This document shows, one piece after another, positions 6,452 through 14,240 of a stretch of 36,282 bases of DNA. The notes beneath the pieces were generated by a model that searched no databases, was not told the origin of the DNA, and was given only the letters and a program-made list of their open reading frames with translations. The stretch is from positions 1 to 36,282 of IMG/VR virus record IMGVR_UViG_3300042445_000416; one strand, written 5' to 3'. This DNA comes from a virus. Numbering within the stretch: the stretch's first letter is position 1; the number at the start of each line of letters is the position of its first letter. The position numbers and the translations under genes are program-made.

Positions 6452-7918
6452 ATGCGTTTTACTGAATTTAAAATATTACTAGAAGCAAAAGAAGCTCCTA
6501 TATACGTAGTTGGTGATAGTATTGCTGTTGGAATTAAAAACGCAAGTAACGCTGATGGTATTGCCGCTGGCGGAAAAAATCCTAAACAAGTATTAGATAT
6601 GATTAACGATCTAATCAACAGCAACGATCTTAAAGGTGCTATTGTTATCCTTAGTAGTGGAGCAAGTAACGCTACCTACGAACGTCCAAACGGTGAAAGA
6701 CAATCTTTCACAGTAGCAACAGTTGACGCACAACTAAAAGCTCTTAAGAGAGCAGGCGCACAAACATTCTTAGTTGGTACTGGTAGCAAGAAGTCTCAGA
6801 CATTTACCAATTCACTTGGTACATATTTTGTAAATTTTGAAAGAGAAAGAGTCAACGATCAATTGGCTGCGGCAGCTAACGCAAATGGTGCTAAATTCCT
6901 TGGACCGTTAGAAAATTTTGATCCAGGATTAAACAGCGGCAAGGGTGATGGTATACATCCATATGGCGGCTATCTTTCTATATACCAAGCAGCCACTCGA
7001 GGAGTAACAGCCGCTCCTACTAATGCCAAACCAGGAACTGCCAAGGGACAAGGCGGTAAGCCGGGCGTAGCTAAAGTGCCGTTAACTAGTATCACCGTGC
7101 CTACTATGGACAAAGGTCCGGATATTGCTGATATGCAAAAAGTACTAAAAGCATTAGGATACGGAGAGTTACTTGGCCCGTTCGGCGAAGGCGGAGTAGA
7201 CGGAGTAATTGGAAAATATACTCTTAATACCGTTAGAACATTCCAGAAAGATGCCGGCATTAAACCTATCACAGGCATGCCAGACGAAAAAACTATTGCC
7301 AAGTTAAATGAATTGCTAAACGGTAAGTTCAAAGGTAAGATTACTAAAAGTACTAGTGCCGATGTTAAGTTATCACACGCAAGCGCAGTTAAGAATGGCG
7401 GACTAGATGCTGCCGATATTAAAAAGTACGGTTCTATTCCGCAAACTAACATGACAATGAAGGCTAAGGCATCAGCAGAATCATATTTAGGCAGATCAAT
7501 GAGTGATGACGAGTGGGACTATTTATTGAGAGCTACTGGCGCAGAATCTGCCTTTAATGTTAAATCATATGCTATGGTCATGGGAAGTATTCTTAATCGT
7601 GCTAGAGACGCTGGTAAGAATGGTGTAATATCAGTGTTGATGGCTAGGAATCAATTCCAAGCAGTAACAGGCACTGCTGTTGACGGGCATAAGCCTAGTC
7701 CTCACTTTGTAAGAGGTCCTAACTCTGATCAGCTAAAAGCAATGAGTGTTGCCGCAGTAGAATATTTGCCAAGGGTGAGTAAAGATCAAAAGAATTTCAC
7801 AGCAACGGATCCAGCTGCCTACGGTCCGGGCACAAACATTGCCTATTTAGATCAACTGCGTAGCAAGAAAGGCGGCTCTGAAATTGCCGGATCCGCATTC
7901 AATACCACTTTAGTTTAA
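6452..7918 (+). CDS. three-domain cell-envelope hydrolase: SGNH + peptidoglycan-binding + SleB-like
   Basis: The 488-residue protein starts MRFTEFKILLEAKE, a capsid-targeting-like peptide with a LLE/A site. Next is an SGNH hydrolase domain: GDSIAVG at 21-27 with nucleophile Ser23, and the DGIHP block with Asp166 and His169. Residues about 222-290 form a PG_binding_1 domain (DIADMQKVLKALGY, then VDGVIGKYTLNTVRTFQ). The C-terminal part, from about 340, has EWDYLLRATGAESAF and SILNRAR followed by ISVLMARNQFQAV, as in the Hydrolase_2/SleB cell-wall hydrolase family. Together these suggest an enzyme that deacylates and cuts the envelope or peptidoglycan, maybe carried in the virion. The start at 6452 has a GGAG site six bases upstream. 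The first two domains are firm; the third is probable. Confidence 0.78.
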   Translation: MRFTEFKILLEAKEAPIYVVGDSIAVGIKNASNADGIAAGGKNPKQVLDMINDLINSNDLKGAIVILSSGASNATYERPNGERQSFTVATVDAQLKALKRAGAQTFLVGTGSKKSQTFTNSLGTYFVNFERERVNDQLAAAANANGAKFLGPLENFDPGLNSGKGDGIHPYGGYLSIYQAATRGVTAAPTNAKPGTAKGQGGKPGVAKVPLTSITVPTMDKGPDIADMQKVLKALGYGELLGPFGEGGVDGVIGKYTLNTVRTFQKDAGIKPITGMPDEKTIAKLNELLNGKFKGKITKSTSADVKLSHASAVKNGGLDAADIKKYGSIPQTNMTMKAKASAESYLGRSMSDDEWDYLLRATGAESAFNVKSYAMVMGSILNRARDAGKNGVISVLMARNQFQAVTGTAVDGHKPSPHFVRGPNSDQLKAMSVAAVEYLPRVSKDQKNFTATDPAAYGPGTNIAYLDQLRSKKGGSEIAGSAFNTTLV

Positions 7919-7928
7919 TTTGGACATT

Positions 7929-7936
7929 AGTAAATA
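7929..7936 (+). promoter_or_regulatory. late promoter octamer AGTAAATA, leaderless geometry
   Basis: Six bases separate the octamer from ATG 7943, placing the predicted +1 at 7942, one base before the start codon. Confidence 0.7.
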
Positions 7937-7942
7937 CCTCAT

Positions 7943-8491
7943 ATGAAAATTGTTGGAAATTTATTAATTGCGCCGCCTGTGGTCAAAGGCAACTTTTGGT
8001 ACAAGACTGTTATAATGATAACTGAACATCATAGCGATGGCAGTGTTGGACTTGTATTGAACAAACGTAGTCAAATGACTATTAAAGAGTTTGGAGAACA
8101 ACTAAACTACGATTTAGATCTTCCAGGATATGTATACTTAGGCGGACCAGTTAATGTTAAGAGTTTAAGTTTTTTACATACTAATGAATGGACTAGCAAA
8201 AACACCATGCGAGTAAATCAAGAGTTCTCAGTTAGCTCAGCAGATGATATTCTACCCAGACTAGCAATGGGCGACACTCCAAGAAAATGGCGCATATTTT
8301 TAGGTATGTGTGGATGGAGTGCTAGTCAATTAGATGGTGAGATATCAGGTAACCCACCGTGGAATAAAGAAACAAGTTGGTGTACAGCAAGTGCTGATCA
8401 TGACCTTGTTTTTGAGTCCGACAACAAGGATCAATGGTGCAACGCCTTAGATCGAAGCGGTTTAGAGTTCGCTCAAAGCATATTGACGTAA
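7943..8491 (+). CDS. YqgE/AlgH (UPF0301) family protein
   Basis: The 182-residue product follows the family throughout: GNLLIAPPVV at the N-terminus, then VIMITEHHSDGSVGLVLNKR, LGGPV, FLHTNEW, GMCGWSASQLDGEI and a C-terminal NKDQWCNALDRSGLEF. The length is the family norm. The biochemical function of YqgE/AlgH is unsettled; AlgH was named as an alginate regulator in Pseudomonas. No ribosome site is visible upstream and the late promoter predicts an mRNA beginning at the start codon. In a phage it might alter host gene control, but this is speculative. Confidence 0.88.
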   Translation: MKIVGNLLIAPPVVKGNFWYKTVIMITEHHSDGSVGLVLNKRSQMTIKEFGEQLNYDLDLPGYVYLGGPVNVKSLSFLHTNEWTSKNTMRVNQEFSVSSADDILPRLAMGDTPRKWRIFLGMCGWSASQLDGEISGNPPWNKETSWCTASADHDLVFESDNKDQWCNALDRSGLEFAQSILT

Positions 8492-8511
8492 ATACTGTTT
8501 GAGTATATAAT
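8483..8511 (+). promoter_or_regulatory. sigma70-type promoter TTGACG-N17-TATAAT
   Basis: TTGACG lies at 8483-8488 and TATAAT at 8506-8511, 17 bases apart. It overlaps the stop codon of the YqgE/AlgH gene and reads into the HNH and radical SAM genes. A late octamer is embedded in its spacer, so the unit could be expressed both early and late. Confidence 0.78.
8487..8494 (+). promoter_or_regulatory. late promoter octamer CGTAAATA
   Basis: The octamer is nested in the spacer of the sigma70-type promoter. Predicted +1 is near 8500, leaving a 62-nt leader with an AAGAGG ribosome site before ATG 8562. Confidence 0.5.
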
Positions 8512-8561
8512 TTGTACTTCACTGGTTGGGTCTGTAAACACAACAAGAAAGAGGTTTTAAA

Positions 8562-9074
8562 ATGGCAGATACCCTTGTCCTTAACGCAGACGGATTACCT
8601 GTGAGCGTATTACCGTTAAGCACAATCACATGGCAAGAATCAATCAAGTATATGGTCTTAGACAAGGCCAACGTACTGGCTTGGCACGACAGTTGGATTG
8701 TTCACTCAGCAAACTGGGAAACACCTGTACCGTCAGTTATCATATTGCGCGACTATATGAAAACAAAGACCACAGTGAGATTTAGTCGTGCTAATGTTCA
8801 TCTACGTGATGGCGGTAAATGTCAATACTGCGGTATATCAGTTAATGGTCGTGAATCAACACTTGATCACGTTATGCCTGTATCTAAAGGCGGCAAAACT
8901 ACATGGGAAAACTGTGTAACTGCCTGCGGCCCATGTAACAGCCACAAGAGCGATAAGCTGGGAGTTAAGCCAAAGATCAAGCCATACAAGCCAGACTACT
9001 ACGATTTGGTAAACAAGCGTAAGAAGTTTGAGTTCAATGTCCGCCACAAAGAGTGGCTACAGTTTATAATGTGA
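8562..9074 (+). CDS. HNH endonuclease
   Basis: In this 170-residue protein a zinc-ribbon HNH core is clear: CQYCG at about 91-95, LDHVMPVSKGGKTTWENCV, then CGPCNSHK. The His of LDH, the Asn of ENC and the last His form the H-N-H metal site. The N-terminal 85 residues (LVLNADGLPVSVLPLSTITWQ) resemble those of other stand-alone phage HNH proteins. It may act in packaging, recombination or host DNA attack; no inserted intron is apparent here. An AAGAGG site precedes the ATG, and the stop overlaps the radical SAM start. Confidence 0.88.
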   Translation: MADTLVLNADGLPVSVLPLSTITWQESIKYMVLDKANVLAWHDSWIVHSANWETPVPSVIILRDYMKTKTTVRFSRANVHLRDGGKCQYCGISVNGRESTLDHVMPVSKGGKTTWENCVTACGPCNSHKSDKLGVKPKIKPYKPDYYDLVNKRKKFEFNVRHKEWLQFIM

Positions 9075-9943
9075 AAAAGTTATCAGTCCAATGGCAAGCT
9101 GGTAACCAATGTAATTTTAGATGCGATTACTGTCATAGTGACTATCACGACGGCAGTAATCCATTTTTAGATTACGAACAATTCCATGTTGGATTTACTA
9201 ATTTAAAAAATAGTACCGTTGATTATGATCGTCTTGAGATTGAGTTTCAGGGCGGCGAGCCTACAATTAGCTCTGCTGTAAGAGACACTATTATCAGCTC
9301 AACTGACACAAGAATCAAATATGTATTAACTACTAACGCAAGTGCCAGTCTTGATTGGTGGCACCAGGCTGTAAAAAACTTATCAAAGGTTATGCTAGCC
9401 TATCACCCAAATAGCGATATTATACACTTTCATCAAGTAATTGAAATTGTAAAAGCTAGCGGAGTTCCTTTTGCTATTACAATCAACGCACACACTGATC
9501 CTAGTAGGTGGGACCAAGCGGTAGACTTATACGATCATTATAAAACACAATCGTTTCCTATCAACTTTAGAGCACTATTTTCTAATCATAATAAAGGAAA
9601 CGACAAGTTTTTGAACTACAACATTGATCAATGGAGTTATTGGTTAGAACTTAATAAAATAACAGCACCTGACGCCCCAGTCGAAACTCAAATCAAATGG
9701 GTTGAAGATAGGCTATATAATAACTACAAAGGACACTTATGCTGGGCAGGTGTTGAACAGATTGTAATTGACTACTTTGGTTATGTTTATAGAGGCTGGT
9801 GCTATTCAAACGGCGGGTTTGGAAACATATTCAAAGGACCAATCGTTTTAGACAAACAACCAACAGTGTGCCCAAAGATAGCTTGTAAAAATACTTTTGA
9901 TCAGTTGTCTAAAAAGAGTACTAACAGTTGGGGATTTTCATGA
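9071..9943 (+). CDS. radical SAM enzyme
   Basis: From the GTG at 9071 (GTGA overlap with the HNH stop) the product has 290 residues; a GTG at 9053 is an alternative. CNFRCDYC at 14-21 is the CxxxCxxC motif that binds the 4Fe-4S cluster, and EFQGGEP is the SAM-contacting motif. The C-terminal region has more cysteines (HLCWAG, GWCYS, VCPKIACKN) that could hold an auxiliary cluster, as in SPASM or twitch proteins that modify peptides. The reaction is unknown. Its partners are an HNH nuclease and a DUF454 membrane protein, with which it is translationally coupled. Confidence 0.85.
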   Translation: MKKLSVQWQAGNQCNFRCDYCHSDYHDGSNPFLDYEQFHVGFTNLKNSTVDYDRLEIEFQGGEPTISSAVRDTIISSTDTRIKYVLTTNASASLDWWHQAVKNLSKVMLAYHPNSDIIHFHQVIEIVKASGVPFAITINAHTDPSRWDQAVDLYDHYKTQSFPINFRALFSNHNKGNDKFLNYNIDQWSYWLELNKITAPDAPVETQIKWVEDRLYNNYKGHLCWAGVEQIVIDYFGYVYRGWCYSNGGFGNIFKGPIVLDKQPTVCPKIACKNTFDQLSKKSTNSWGFS

Positions 9944-10359
9944 AAAAGGTTTTTTGGAACATATTAGGATTTTTAAGTTTAGGCATGGCCTACATTGGAG
10001 TTATCACTCCGGGCATACCTTATAGTTGTTTCGTGGTATTTGCTGCCTATTGCTTTGCCAAGGGTAACGAACGTATGCATCGTTGGTTATACAATCACAA
10101 GTTGTTTGGACCGTTCTTAACCAACTGGGGTACCAAGCGTGTATTCCCACACAAGATGAAATATTTTATGCTGGTCACTATGAGTGTTAGTCTATTGATC
10201 ATGTTCTTTACAGGAGTGAAACCCATTGGCATATTGTCTACGGGCATCTTCATGGCGCTGGTAGCAGTATGGGCATGGCGCTTTCCAGGTAGCACAGACG
10301 AATACGATCGCCGTATTTCCGAAGGCCGCAAGATAGGTTGGTTCAACAATAGTTTTTAA
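9940..10359 (+). CDS. DUF454 (YbaN-like) inner-membrane protein
   Basis: This 139-residue protein has hydrophobic segments around residues 6-34 and 75-110. The N-terminal pattern ILGFLSLGMAYIGVITPGIP followed by FVVFAAYCFAKGNERMHRWL and HKLFGPFLTNW matches the DUF454 family (E. coli YbaN). The family has no known function. ATG 9940 overlaps the radical SAM stop by four bases, so the two may work together at the membrane. Confidence 0.8.
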   Translation: MKKVFWNILGFLSLGMAYIGVITPGIPYSCFVVFAAYCFAKGNERMHRWLYNHKLFGPFLTNWGTKRVFPHKMKYFMLVTMSVSLLIMFFTGVKPIGILSTGIFMALVAVWAWRFPGSTDEYDRRISEGRKIGWFNNSF

Positions 10360-10365
10360 TAAATA
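10358..10365 (+). promoter_or_regulatory. late promoter octamer AATAAATA
   Basis: Predicted +1 near 10371 gives a 16-nt leader containing CGGAG before ATG 10387. The octamer overlaps the stop codon of the DUF454 gene. Confidence 0.65.
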
Positions 10366-10386
10366 CTCTGTTAACACGGAGTACCC

Positions 10387-10827
10387 ATGAAACAACTATT
10401 AGCATTATTATTGTTAGTTCCAGCACTGGCAATAGCACAGGGAAAGATGCCCTCAAAATCGGCAACTTATGACGCACAGATTATTAGAGTGAGTGACGGC
10501 GATACTATTGTAATCGCCGCTCCCTTTTTACCAGCACCGCTCAAACCAGAGCTTGCTGTTAGAATCTACGGAGTCGACACGCCGGAAAAAGGACATAGAG
10601 CTCAATGCCCCCAAGAAAACGAGCGGGCACTCGTGGCGAGTAAATTTACAACCCAAGCCATACAATCCCACCCAAAGCACCAAGTTATTATCTATGGATG
10701 GGATAAGTTTGGTGGCCGTATACTGGGAGATATCTTGGTAAACGGACAAAGCATTCGTCAGGGACTTATCAGCAACGGTCTAGCACGTGAATACTACGGT
10801 GATGCTAAACAAAGCTGGTGTAATTGA
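10387..10827 (+). CDS. secreted thermonuclease (staphylococcal-nuclease fold)
   Basis: A signal peptide covers about residues 1-17 (MKQLLALLLLVPALAIA, likely cleaved before QG). The mature part is an SNase domain: VSDGDTIVI supplies calcium-binding Asp, VRIYGVDTPE supplies the catalytic Arg, Asp, Thr and Glu, and DKFGGRILGDILV carries the second Arg. It ends GDAKQSWC. The 146-residue length suits a periplasmic nuclease. It could destroy extracellular or incoming DNA (competitor exclusion) or recover nucleotides. It sits behind its own late promoter with a CGGAG ribosome site. Confidence 0.88.
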   Translation: MKQLLALLLLVPALAIAQGKMPSKSATYDAQIIRVSDGDTIVIAAPFLPAPLKPELAVRIYGVDTPEKGHRAQCPQENERALVASKFTTQAIQSHPKHQVIIYGWDKFGGRILGDILVNGQSIRQGLISNGLAREYYGDAKQSWCN

Positions 10828-10862
10828 TCTATTGCAAAAAGTAACAACGCTGACTAATTTTG

Positions 10863-10870
10863 TGTAAATA
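10863..10870 (+). promoter_or_regulatory. late promoter octamer TGTAAATA, nearly leaderless
   Basis: Eight bases lie between the octamer and ATG 10879; predicted +1 near 10876 leaves about three untranslated bases. Confidence 0.6.
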
Positions 10871-10878
10871 CAACTACT

Positions 10879-11766
10879 ATGAAACTTGAAAATTATCGTT
10901 TATTTGCTCAACTGTGTGAAGGACTAATAACAGAAGTTAGCTCTTCTCTTTCAATTGTCCAACAAAATCCAGGCGGCGATGCAGTTATAAAACAACTACA
11001 CACAAAATCTGGTTTAGGGCATGATCAGACTTATTCATTGGTTCCAAAGATATCCTGGTCAGATCTAAAAGACAGTTACAAAGGCGCCTGGGTTATTATC
11101 ATTGGATCATCTGGTACTGGTGCTATTAAAGCCACGGGCGGGAACACAGGCAACTATGAAGCAATAGCCAGCAACGGTGGTGAAGTTGCATCTGCTAACG
11201 ATTCTAGAGGCGGCAATATTCTTGATTTTCTTAAGAGTAACATTGGCACATTGAAACAATACTATGTAGGAAAAAATACTAGTAAAGTTGCTGACGTTAA
11301 ACGAACTCGTGCCGGCCAACAGGCAAACGTAGGCGGCAAGGCCATCACAACAGACACTCTAGTGAAAAAATTTAAACCATTATGGGCAAAAGCAATTAAT
11401 CAAGCAATACCTGATATTAAGGGTATGGCTATTACGATGATTAAAAATGATGCGTTTGAAAAAGCTGAAAAAAAGTTAGCATTAGCAAAAAGTTTAGAAT
11501 CTGCTGCCAATAGTATTGAAGCTGGTGAAGAGGATATTCCGAGTATAATAAAATCAGCAGTAGCAATGGCAGTTACAATGTCTGCTTCACATTATTATCC
11601 AGATAAGACTGGAGAAATTACTAGAGCTGGTAGATACGGAAGCAGTGGATCATCGCCAGCTAACTATGAAGGTACCACGCAACTATTAGCAGATATCACA
11701 GCAGGTGATACCCAAAAGTTAGGTACCATTTTAGCATTCTTTAAAAGGAATTTGATCTCAGGATGA
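10879..11766 (+). CDS. putative internal head protein, 295 aa
   Basis: The N-terminus, MKLENYRLFAQLCEGLITE, is of the capsid-targeting type with two candidate cleavage sites (LCE/G and ITE/V). The body is rich in Ala, Gly, Ser and Lys, with a segment SWSDLKDSYKGAWVIIIGSSGTGAI, then a helical Lys/Ala-rich stretch (KAEKKLALAKSLESAANSIE). No enzymatic motif is evident. It is the first of several genes linked by ATGA overlaps. A virion or internal role is inferred from the late promoter and N-terminus. Confidence 0.65.
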   Translation: MKLENYRLFAQLCEGLITEVSSSLSIVQQNPGGDAVIKQLHTKSGLGHDQTYSLVPKISWSDLKDSYKGAWVIIIGSSGTGAIKATGGNTGNYEAIASNGGEVASANDSRGGNILDFLKSNIGTLKQYYVGKNTSKVADVKRTRAGQQANVGGKAITTDTLVKKFKPLWAKAINQAIPDIKGMAITMIKNDAFEKAEKKLALAKSLESAANSIEAGEEDIPSIIKSAVAMAVTMSASHYYPDKTGEITRAGRYGSSGSSPANYEGTTQLLADITAGDTQKLGTILAFFKRNLISG

Positions 11767-12896
11767 ACATAATAGAATTAATTATTGAAGCCAATGTTGC
11801 TTCAAAGATCAAAGACCCTGGCAGAATTAAACAAATTGCAATTGCCATGCGCCACGACGGAACACTGCCTAAAGCGGCAGTTGCTAAGTTAGGTCCACGC
11901 CCAACAGAACAATCTACGCTTGAGCTATGGAGTCAAATACTTGACAGCTCACTGAGTAATACTCAGTACGGCAACATTAGTCAAGATGGTAAGTTTGATG
12001 ATTGGCTTACTCGATTGTATCAAAATGGTCAAGCAGACTACGAAGACATTAATGGTGAAGGTGGCGACGCACTTGGCGCTTGGAAAGCTCTAAGCATTCG
12101 CGGCAAACTTAAACCAGCACATCAAGACTTTAATAAATTTAAAAATCTACGTCAAATTCAAAACATTGTTCAAAGTCGTGAATATAGAGATGAACTGCGT
12201 AGAATGAAAGACGCCGAAGTGATTGAGAAACATAAACGAGATCGCAAAGAAATTGTTATTCTTGATGACGAACGTTTTCTAGCAGTGGTTCCTATGAACT
12301 ATGGATCGTGCTATACATTCAACAACTCACACGGATTTCAGGCCAGTTTCTGTACAGGTTCTAGTTCAGGTGCTTCTTGGTTTAATCGTTACGCAGATGA
12401 CGGTCCTATTGTTAGTATCTTTGACAAACAAAATCCAGATGATGTTAACGGCAAGTGGCAAATGCATGCGCCAACTCGTCAATTAAACAACGGCAACCAG
12501 CAGACTCGCGGCGATAAAGAATTTGCCGAACGATTTCCTGGGCTGATGATTAATATTGTAGCAGGCTTAGAACAAAACGCAGAAGAAATCAATGCCAACA
12601 GCGCACACATTGTTAAAGGTGGGTACGATATGGCTAAAGCTGTTAGCGATATTAAGAAAGAATTTCCAGCAAGTATGACTCCTCCAGAGCCAGAAAAACT
12701 GCCAGAGCCAGAGGCCGCCCAAAATAACAACGGCGCCGGTGTGTATCTTGTAACACAAACTGCTACAGGTAGGACTGCTAACATTACTGCTGATAGTTTA
12801 GAACACGCTCAACAGCAACTACAACAGCGCCATCCTAATATTAATATTGAAGACTTTACTTTTGAATTACAAGCAGAAAATAATGGACAACAATAA
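11763..12896 (+). CDS. putative internal head protein with FCTGSSSG motif, 377 aa
   Basis: MNIIELIIEANVASK at the N-terminus fits the capsid-targeting pattern with an IIE/A cleavage site. Residues about 175-260 carry SCYTFNNSHGFQASFCTGSS, SWFNRYADDGPIVSIFDK and GKWQMHAPTRQ. This resembles, from memory, a widespread uncharacterised phage domain with a WCTA-type motif followed by a GPLY and a Q-x-H strand. A Pro/Glu linker (PPEPEKLPEPEAAQ) leads to a small C-terminal domain of about 45 residues (VYLVTQTATGRTANITADS). The activity is unknown. ATGA overlap joins it to the preceding gene. Confidence 0.65.
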   Translation: MNIIELIIEANVASKIKDPGRIKQIAIAMRHDGTLPKAAVAKLGPRPTEQSTLELWSQILDSSLSNTQYGNISQDGKFDDWLTRLYQNGQADYEDINGEGGDALGAWKALSIRGKLKPAHQDFNKFKNLRQIQNIVQSREYRDELRRMKDAEVIEKHKRDRKEIVILDDERFLAVVPMNYGSCYTFNNSHGFQASFCTGSSSGASWFNRYADDGPIVSIFDKQNPDDVNGKWQMHAPTRQLNNGNQQTRGDKEFAERFPGLMINIVAGLEQNAEEINANSAHIVKGGYDMAKAVSDIKKEFPASMTPPEPEKLPEPEAAQNNNGAGVYLVTQTATGRTANITADSLEHAQQQLQQRHPNINIEDFTFELQAENNGQQ

Positions 12897-12963
12897 TCCA
12901 TATCCAGTATATCCCGAGGACGACGGAAGTGACAGTAAAAGAAACCCTTATAGCCCTGTTTAA
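12883..12963 (+). CDS. possible 26-aa peptide
   Basis: ATG 12883 opens a 26-codon frame starting MDNNNPYPVYPEDDGS and ending in SPV. It overlaps the previous gene by 14 nt and the next small frame by 35 nt. The proline-rich composition could be a real short phage protein, but length alone cannot prove it. Confidence 0.3.
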   Translation: MDNNNPYPVYPEDDGSDSKRNPYSPV

Positions 12964-13045
12964 AGAATTATATAAAGGCATGGCGTTATATGGCTGTGGC
13001 CTTGCCGGTGTACCTCTTACAGTTGATGAGGTTAAAGAGCTATGA
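12929..13045 (+). CDS. small hypothetical protein, 38 aa (GTG start)
   Basis: From GTG 12929 the frame encodes 38 residues, VTVKETLIALFKELYKGMAL at the start, amphipathic and protein-like, and its stop overlaps ATG 13042 by four bases (ATGA), the usual operon junction here. A GAGGA site lies upstream at 12915-12919. It is a better candidate than the overlapping 26-codon frame. Confidence 0.5.
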   Translation: MTVKETLIALFKELYKGMALYGCGLAGVPLTVDEVKEL

Positions 13046-13581
13046 AAGCAAAAGAATTTATTAACGAAGACTGGAACAAAGTCAATAAGAAAGATAAAAC
13101 AGACGGACTTAGTCAAAAAGCTGTCAATGCGTATCGTAGAGAAAATCCAGGCAGCAAGTTAAAGACCGCAGTTACTACTAAGCCTAGTAAATTAAAAGCA
13201 GGTAGCAAGGATGCCAAACGCCGTAAGAGTTTTTGTGCTCGTATGAGTGGCAACAAAGGTCCAATGAAGAAACCCAATGGCAAACCTACACCTAAAGCAC
13301 TAGCCTTACGTAGATGGAACTGTGAAAGTGTAGAAGAAATGGTAGACATGATCATAGAGAATATGGATCATGCCAAAGACAATCAAGCTGTTCCAGAACT
13401 CAAAGCCGCATTACTAGCTAAGAAGACAACCTTACAGAATGCCAGCGAAGATCAAGTATACGATATTATTGATAAGATGATGACACGTATTGCTAAGTCG
13501 CATGGTATGAGCGGACAAAAGTTACATGACATGTGGGTTAAAGAATACGATCAGATTCCAGACACTTGGATAATGAAATGA
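13042..13581 (+). CDS. DUF6321-like basic protein with capsid-targeting-like N-terminus
   Basis: The 179-residue protein starts MKAKEFINED, with an INE/D cleavage-like site. Residues about 20-92 contain LSQKAVNAYRRENPGSKL, KAGSKDAKRRKSFCARMSG and KPNGKPTPKALALRRWNC, which I recall as the DUF6321 domain found in phages and bacteria. It is strongly basic and might bind nucleic acid. The C-terminal half is helical (YDIIDKMMTRIAKSHGMSGQ). No function is established. Linked on both sides by ATGA overlaps. Confidence 0.72.
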   Translation: MKAKEFINEDWNKVNKKDKTDGLSQKAVNAYRRENPGSKLKTAVTTKPSKLKAGSKDAKRRKSFCARMSGNKGPMKKPNGKPTPKALALRRWNCESVEEMVDMIIENMDHAKDNQAVPELKAALLAKKTTLQNASEDQVYDIIDKMMTRIAKSHGMSGQKLHDMWVKEYDQIPDTWIMK

Positions 13582-14240
13582 AAGCAAGTGAATTCATAAC
13601 TGAAAAGAAGAAAGGTAAAAATTCTAAAGTACGGAGAGCCGCGTACGGCCCAGGCCCGTTTGGTGGTTATGGGTATGCCAGTGGATACAGTGGTGATAGC
13701 GGCATAGGTGGTGACGGTGGTGGTGAAAGTATAAATCCCAACGCAAAGCTAGGCAATGTGTTACAGTGGCCAGAAGTTGTTAACAAAGTTAACAGCGCAA
13801 TGAAGGCCACCGGATGGAAAGGCAAACGCATGAGCGATGACGCATTTATGTTTACTACTAGAGGAGCAGAAGTTGAGGATCAGTGGTATATTGCTATTAT
13901 TGATAATGCCGGAGATGGATTCTTTAGATATGCGTTAGGTACCGTAGAAGAAGGTGATCCACATATCGATGATGCGTTTAAAGGTAAACTACCTAATACA
14001 GAAGCTAGTGTAAGCGAACTAATGAACGAGATTCGTGATGGTTTTGGATTGAATGAAAGTGTAGAGGAAAACTTTGCTGATGGCCGTAATCCACAAGACA
14101 AAGGTGATGCTAACCGTCATGGCGTTAACACCAAAGCGTCAGTAAGTAGTTTACGTAAAACTGCCAAGCAAGGTGGCCGCAAAGGACAACTAGCCCATTG
14201 GATGGCTAACATGAAAGCAGGAAAGGCAAAAAAGAAATGA
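13578..14240 (+). CDS. putative internal head protein with Gly/Tyr-rich segment, 220 aa
   Basis: Start at ATG 13578 in an ATGA overlap; the frame is open to 13566. The N-terminus MKASEFITEKKKGK has an ITE/K cleavage-like site followed by a Lys-rich patch. A low-complexity Gly/Tyr/Ser segment covers about residues 25-55. The middle part (VLQWPEVVNKVNSAMKATGW to YALGTVEEGDPH) looks like a small folded domain. The C-terminus is basic (KTAKQGGRKGQLAHWM then MKAGKAKKK). No family recognised; packaging with DNA is plausible from charge and N-terminus. Confidence 0.65.
   Translation: MKASEFITEKKKGKNSKVRRAAYGPGPFGGYGYASGYSGDSGIGGDGGGESINPNAKLGNVLQWPEVVNKVNSAMKATGWKGKRMSDDAFMFTTRGAEVEDQWYIAIIDNAGDGFFRYALGTVEEGDPHIDDAFKGKLPNTEASVSELMNEIRDGFGLNESVEENFADGRNPQDKGDANRHGVNTKASVSSLRKTAKQGGRKGQLAHWMANMKAGKAKKK

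Noticed and set aside
6970-7452. Minus-strand open frame of 160 codons opposite the SGNH protein
   Set aside because: Shadow of a gene with recognised domains; Pro/Leu/Ser-rich with no ribosome site.
10364-10383. Inverted repeat TACTCTG/CGGAGTA before the thermonuclease
   Set aside because: Same reason: the left arm overlaps the late promoter and lies upstream of the predicted start site.
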